DNA from: Bacteroidota bacterium
GTDB taxonomy: Bacteria > Bacteroidota > Bacteroidia > 2-12-FULL-35-15
NCBI GenBank assembly: GCA_029237775.1
Contig: JAQZBR010000001.1
Coordinates: 496,001-560,000, forward strand
Reading direction: 5' to 3'
Length of the DNA stretch: 64,000 bases
Shown one piece after another: positions 62,564 to 64,000 of the stretch. How positions within the stretch are numbered: the stretch's first letter is position 1; every line of letters begins with the position of its first letter. Both the position numbers and the translations under genes were made by a program. The notes below the pieces were generated by a model. That model saw only the letters and a list, made by a program, of their open reading frames with translations. It ran no database searches and was not told the origin of the DNA.

Positions 62564-62589
62564 AAAACTCTGCACCAGCGGAGTTTTTT
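62564..62589 (+). terminator. Terminator of the collagen-like operon
   Basis: AAAACTCTGC-ACCA-GCGGAGTTTT followed by TT, 24 bases after the stop codon. Confidence 0.8.
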
Positions 62590-62622
62590 GCTTATCCTCT
62601 TTTCTTTCCGCCCCTTAAATCG

Positions 62623-62630
62623 TATCTTTG
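62623..62630 (+). promoter_or_regulatory. -7 box of the DUF3109 gene
   Basis: TATCTTTG, an exact consensus match, 15 bases before the ATG at 62646. It overlaps the longer frame start at 62628, which is therefore not used. Confidence 0.55.
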
Positions 62631-62645
62631 CAATCAGAACTCATC

Positions 62646-63212
62646 ATGATAGCTATAGATAACACCATCGTTTCCGAGCATTTGCTGGAAAAAAAATTCG
62701 TCTGTGACCTCAATGCTTGCAAAGGGGAATGTTGTGTTGCCGGTGATTCAGGTGCGCCTCTCGACCAGGAGGAGATCGCGATCATGGAGGATATCTGGGA
62801 TGACGTGAAGCCTTATCTTCCTAAGGATGGCGTAAAAGCGATCGAAAAGCAGGGAGTTTTTGTAATTGATGATGATGGCGATTATACAACACCTCTTGTA
62901 AAGGGAAAACACTGCGCCTTCACTATATTCGATAAAGAAGGAATTGCCAAATGTGGTATCGAACAAGCATACCTTGATGGAAAAGTCAACTGGAAAAAGC
63001 CTATCTCCTGCCATTTATATCCTGTACGCATCACTAAATACAAAGATTACGATGCAGTGAACTACCATAAATGGGATGTCTGCAAGCCTGCCTGTACGTG
63101 CGGTGCAAAGCTGGATGTACCTGTCTATAAATTCCTCAAAGGCCCATTGATCCGTAAGTACGGGGAAGATTGGTATAAGCAATTGGAGCTCGCTGATAAG
63201 TTGAAGAAGTAG
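62646..63212 (+). CDS. DUF3109-family cysteine-rich protein
   Basis: A 188-residue cytoplasmic protein of the DUF3109 family. Conserved Cys clusters: FVCDLNACKGECCVAGDSGAP near the start, KGKHCAF and AKCGIEQAY in the middle, then SCHLYPVRI and DVCKPACTCGAKL. The pattern suggests metal or Fe-S binding, similar to the YkgJ/zinc-chelator families. Function is unknown. The start at 62646 (MIAIDNTIVSEHLL) fits both the promoter and the usual N-terminus. It stands alone between the collagen-like operon and the gap before nrdB. Confidence 0.85.
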   Translation: MIAIDNTIVSEHLLEKKFVCDLNACKGECCVAGDSGAPLDQEEIAIMEDIWDDVKPYLPKDGVKAIEKQGVFVIDDDGDYTTPLVKGKHCAFTIFDKEGIAKCGIEQAYLDGKVNWKKPISCHLYPVRITKYKDYDAVNYHKWDVCKPACTCGAKLDVPVYKFLKGPLIRKYGEDWYKQLELADKLKK

Positions 63213-63239
63213 GTCTTCGCAGGCTCAGTTATCTTTTTA

Positions 63240-63425
63240 ACACGGAGATCACTGAGTCTAAAGAGAGTTTCACAGAGGTATTCTTATCATCTAAATTCAA
63301 CTGTCTAACTTAGTGCGCACATACTCTGCGTTCTCTGCGCCTCTGCGAGAAAAAAAACATACTCTAAAGAAACCACTTCAATTTTTCTCCGTGACTCTCC
63401 ATGCCCTCCGTGTCTCCGTGGTGAA
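63240..63425. repeat. Copy of the CACGGAG / CTCCGTG dispersed repeat
   Basis: AACACGGAGATCACTGAG at the left, CTGCGTTCTCTGCGCCTCTG in the middle and CCCTCCGTGTCTCCGTGG at the right form an imperfect inverted repeat of the family seen at 49451 and 25196. Confidence 0.6.
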
Positions 63426-63452
63426 AACTTCTGATGTTGCGTTTTCGAATAA

Positions 63453-63477
63453 GATCCCTCCGCTGCGGTCGGGATGA
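63453..63477. repeat. GATCCCTCCG hairpin repeat
   Basis: ATCCC-T-CCGC-TG-CGG-TC-GGGAT forms an imperfect hairpin followed by GACAAA. It looks like a widespread intergenic repeat; the short minus-strand frame over it is not a real gene. Confidence 0.45.
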
Positions 63478-63907
63478 CAAATAGCATGATTTCAAATTTC
63501 CCGATTACCTGAACATATCAACTTTATTGGGCTTCCGCAGGCATTCTCCCCGAAACACTTGTATATCTAATTGTGATTTTTTTTCCGTCCCTGCAAATAA
63601 AAACCACCTTTATTTTTAGTTTTTTTTCCAATTTTCTTAAAATACTGTTTTCTAATACGTTGGTCGATTTTCAACATTCGTCTGTTAATTCCGCGTGTTT
63701 ATAACTTCGGTCTTTTGTTAATTCAATACCCTTGACTCCACCGTTTTTTATGTGAAAATTTGTGAACCGTTAATTACAATAAGCATCACTTTATTGATAA
63801 GCACAAAAAAAGGGGTTAGCCCCCAGGGATATTTCTCCCTCTAATTGAAAAAAGTGAAAGCTACAAATTATTGAGGATCAGATTTTTACACATTTATAAA
63901 GAACCAA
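63478..63907. other. Intergenic region upstream of nrdB
   Basis: About 430 AT-rich bases. I see no RNA gene. A sequence near 63558-63574 (ACACTTGTATATC) only loosely resembles half of an NrdR box, and I do not claim it. No exact -7 box lies directly before the nrdB ATG. Confidence 0.4.
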
Positions 63908-64000
63908 ATGGCAGCAGAAGAACCAATTTTAAAAGAAAACAAGGACCGCTTTGTTTTATTCCCGATCAAACACAATGAGATCTGGGAAATGTATAAAAAA
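63908..64000 (+). CDS. nrdB: Ribonucleotide reductase small subunit, start only
   Basis: Only the first 31 residues are in the window (MAAEEPILKENKDRF, then FPIKHNEIWEMYKK). They match the usual opening of the Bacteroidota class Ia small subunit, the di-iron protein that supplies the radical for making deoxyribonucleotides. The catalytic and metal-binding parts lie beyond the right edge. The identification rests on this short stretch. Confidence 0.8.
   Translation, partial: MAAEEPILKENKDRFVLFPIKHNEIWEMYKK

Noticed and set aside
63305-63487. Short minus-strand frame beginning MLFVIPTAAEG
   Set aside because: It lies entirely on two dispersed intergenic repeats, and its translation is the usual by-product of such repeats.
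63555-63580. Possible NrdR box upstream of nrdB
   Set aside because: Only one half-site is recognisable, and the second half and a paired box are missing.

Overview
The window comes from a Bacteroidota genome (class Bacteroidia in the broad sense; I cannot place it to family). Three kinds of evidence agree. Many genes follow the Bacteroidota -7 promoter box TAnnTTTG, and the tRNA-Gln gene has the full TTTG-N18-TAnnTTTG form. Several proteins are type IX secretion (T9SS) cargo, with PKD folds, lamin-tail domains, 'gliding motility-associated' C-termini or type A sorting domains, and there are two PorP/SprF-family membrane proteins. The gene order ileS - DksA-like - lspA and the RprX/RprY-type two-component pair are also typical of this phylum. 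Most of the window looks like ordinary chromosome. I see no prophage, transposase, CRISPR array or plasmid backbone.

Layout. 0-5 kb: end of an unknown gene, a HEAT-repeat protein, a polysaccharide deacetylase and a large DUF2723 membrane glycosyltransferase, then tRNA-Gln. 5-15.2 kb: a signalling district with three CheY-like single-domain response regulators, a soluble PAS histidine kinase, a helical regulator-like protein of unknown role, and the RprX/RprY pair diverging from a highly charged exported protein. Secreted proteins sit in between. 16-22 kb: aldehyde dehydrogenase, a lamin-tail T9SS cargo protein and asd. 22-30.6 kb: a small protein with a response regulator, then on the minus strand a RidA-family deaminase, ileS, a DksA-like protein with a histone-H1-like tail, lspA and a membrane glycosyltransferase. 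30.9-41.3 kb: a predicted envelope protein behind an operator-like repeat, then a 2678-residue repeat adhesin with its own SprF-like partner. 41.7 kb: tRNA-Ala. 42-54.6 kb: a TPR/SpoIIE phosphatase broken by a frameshift, an S9 peptidase, HrpB helicase, a tandem M16 peptidase pair, and an ECF sigma factor with a membrane partner. 54.6-64 kb: a repeat-rich gap, a second PorP/SprF protein, a lysine-rich small protein, a lipoprotein hydrolase, glyS, a short T9SS protein with a proline-free collagen-like protein, a DUF3109 protein and the start of nrdB.

How it fits together. The main theme is the cell surface: T9SS cargo, adhesins and membrane glycosyltransferases, controlled by many small phospho-relay parts. 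Housekeeping genes (ileS, glyS, lspA, asd, nrdB) are interspersed. The most noteworthy items are the H1-tailed DksA-like protein, the higher-order repeats of the giant adhesin, the proline-free collagen-like protein and its partner, a motif shared by the ECF sigma partner and a free-standing 34-residue ORF, and several families of dispersed palindromic intergenic repeats.
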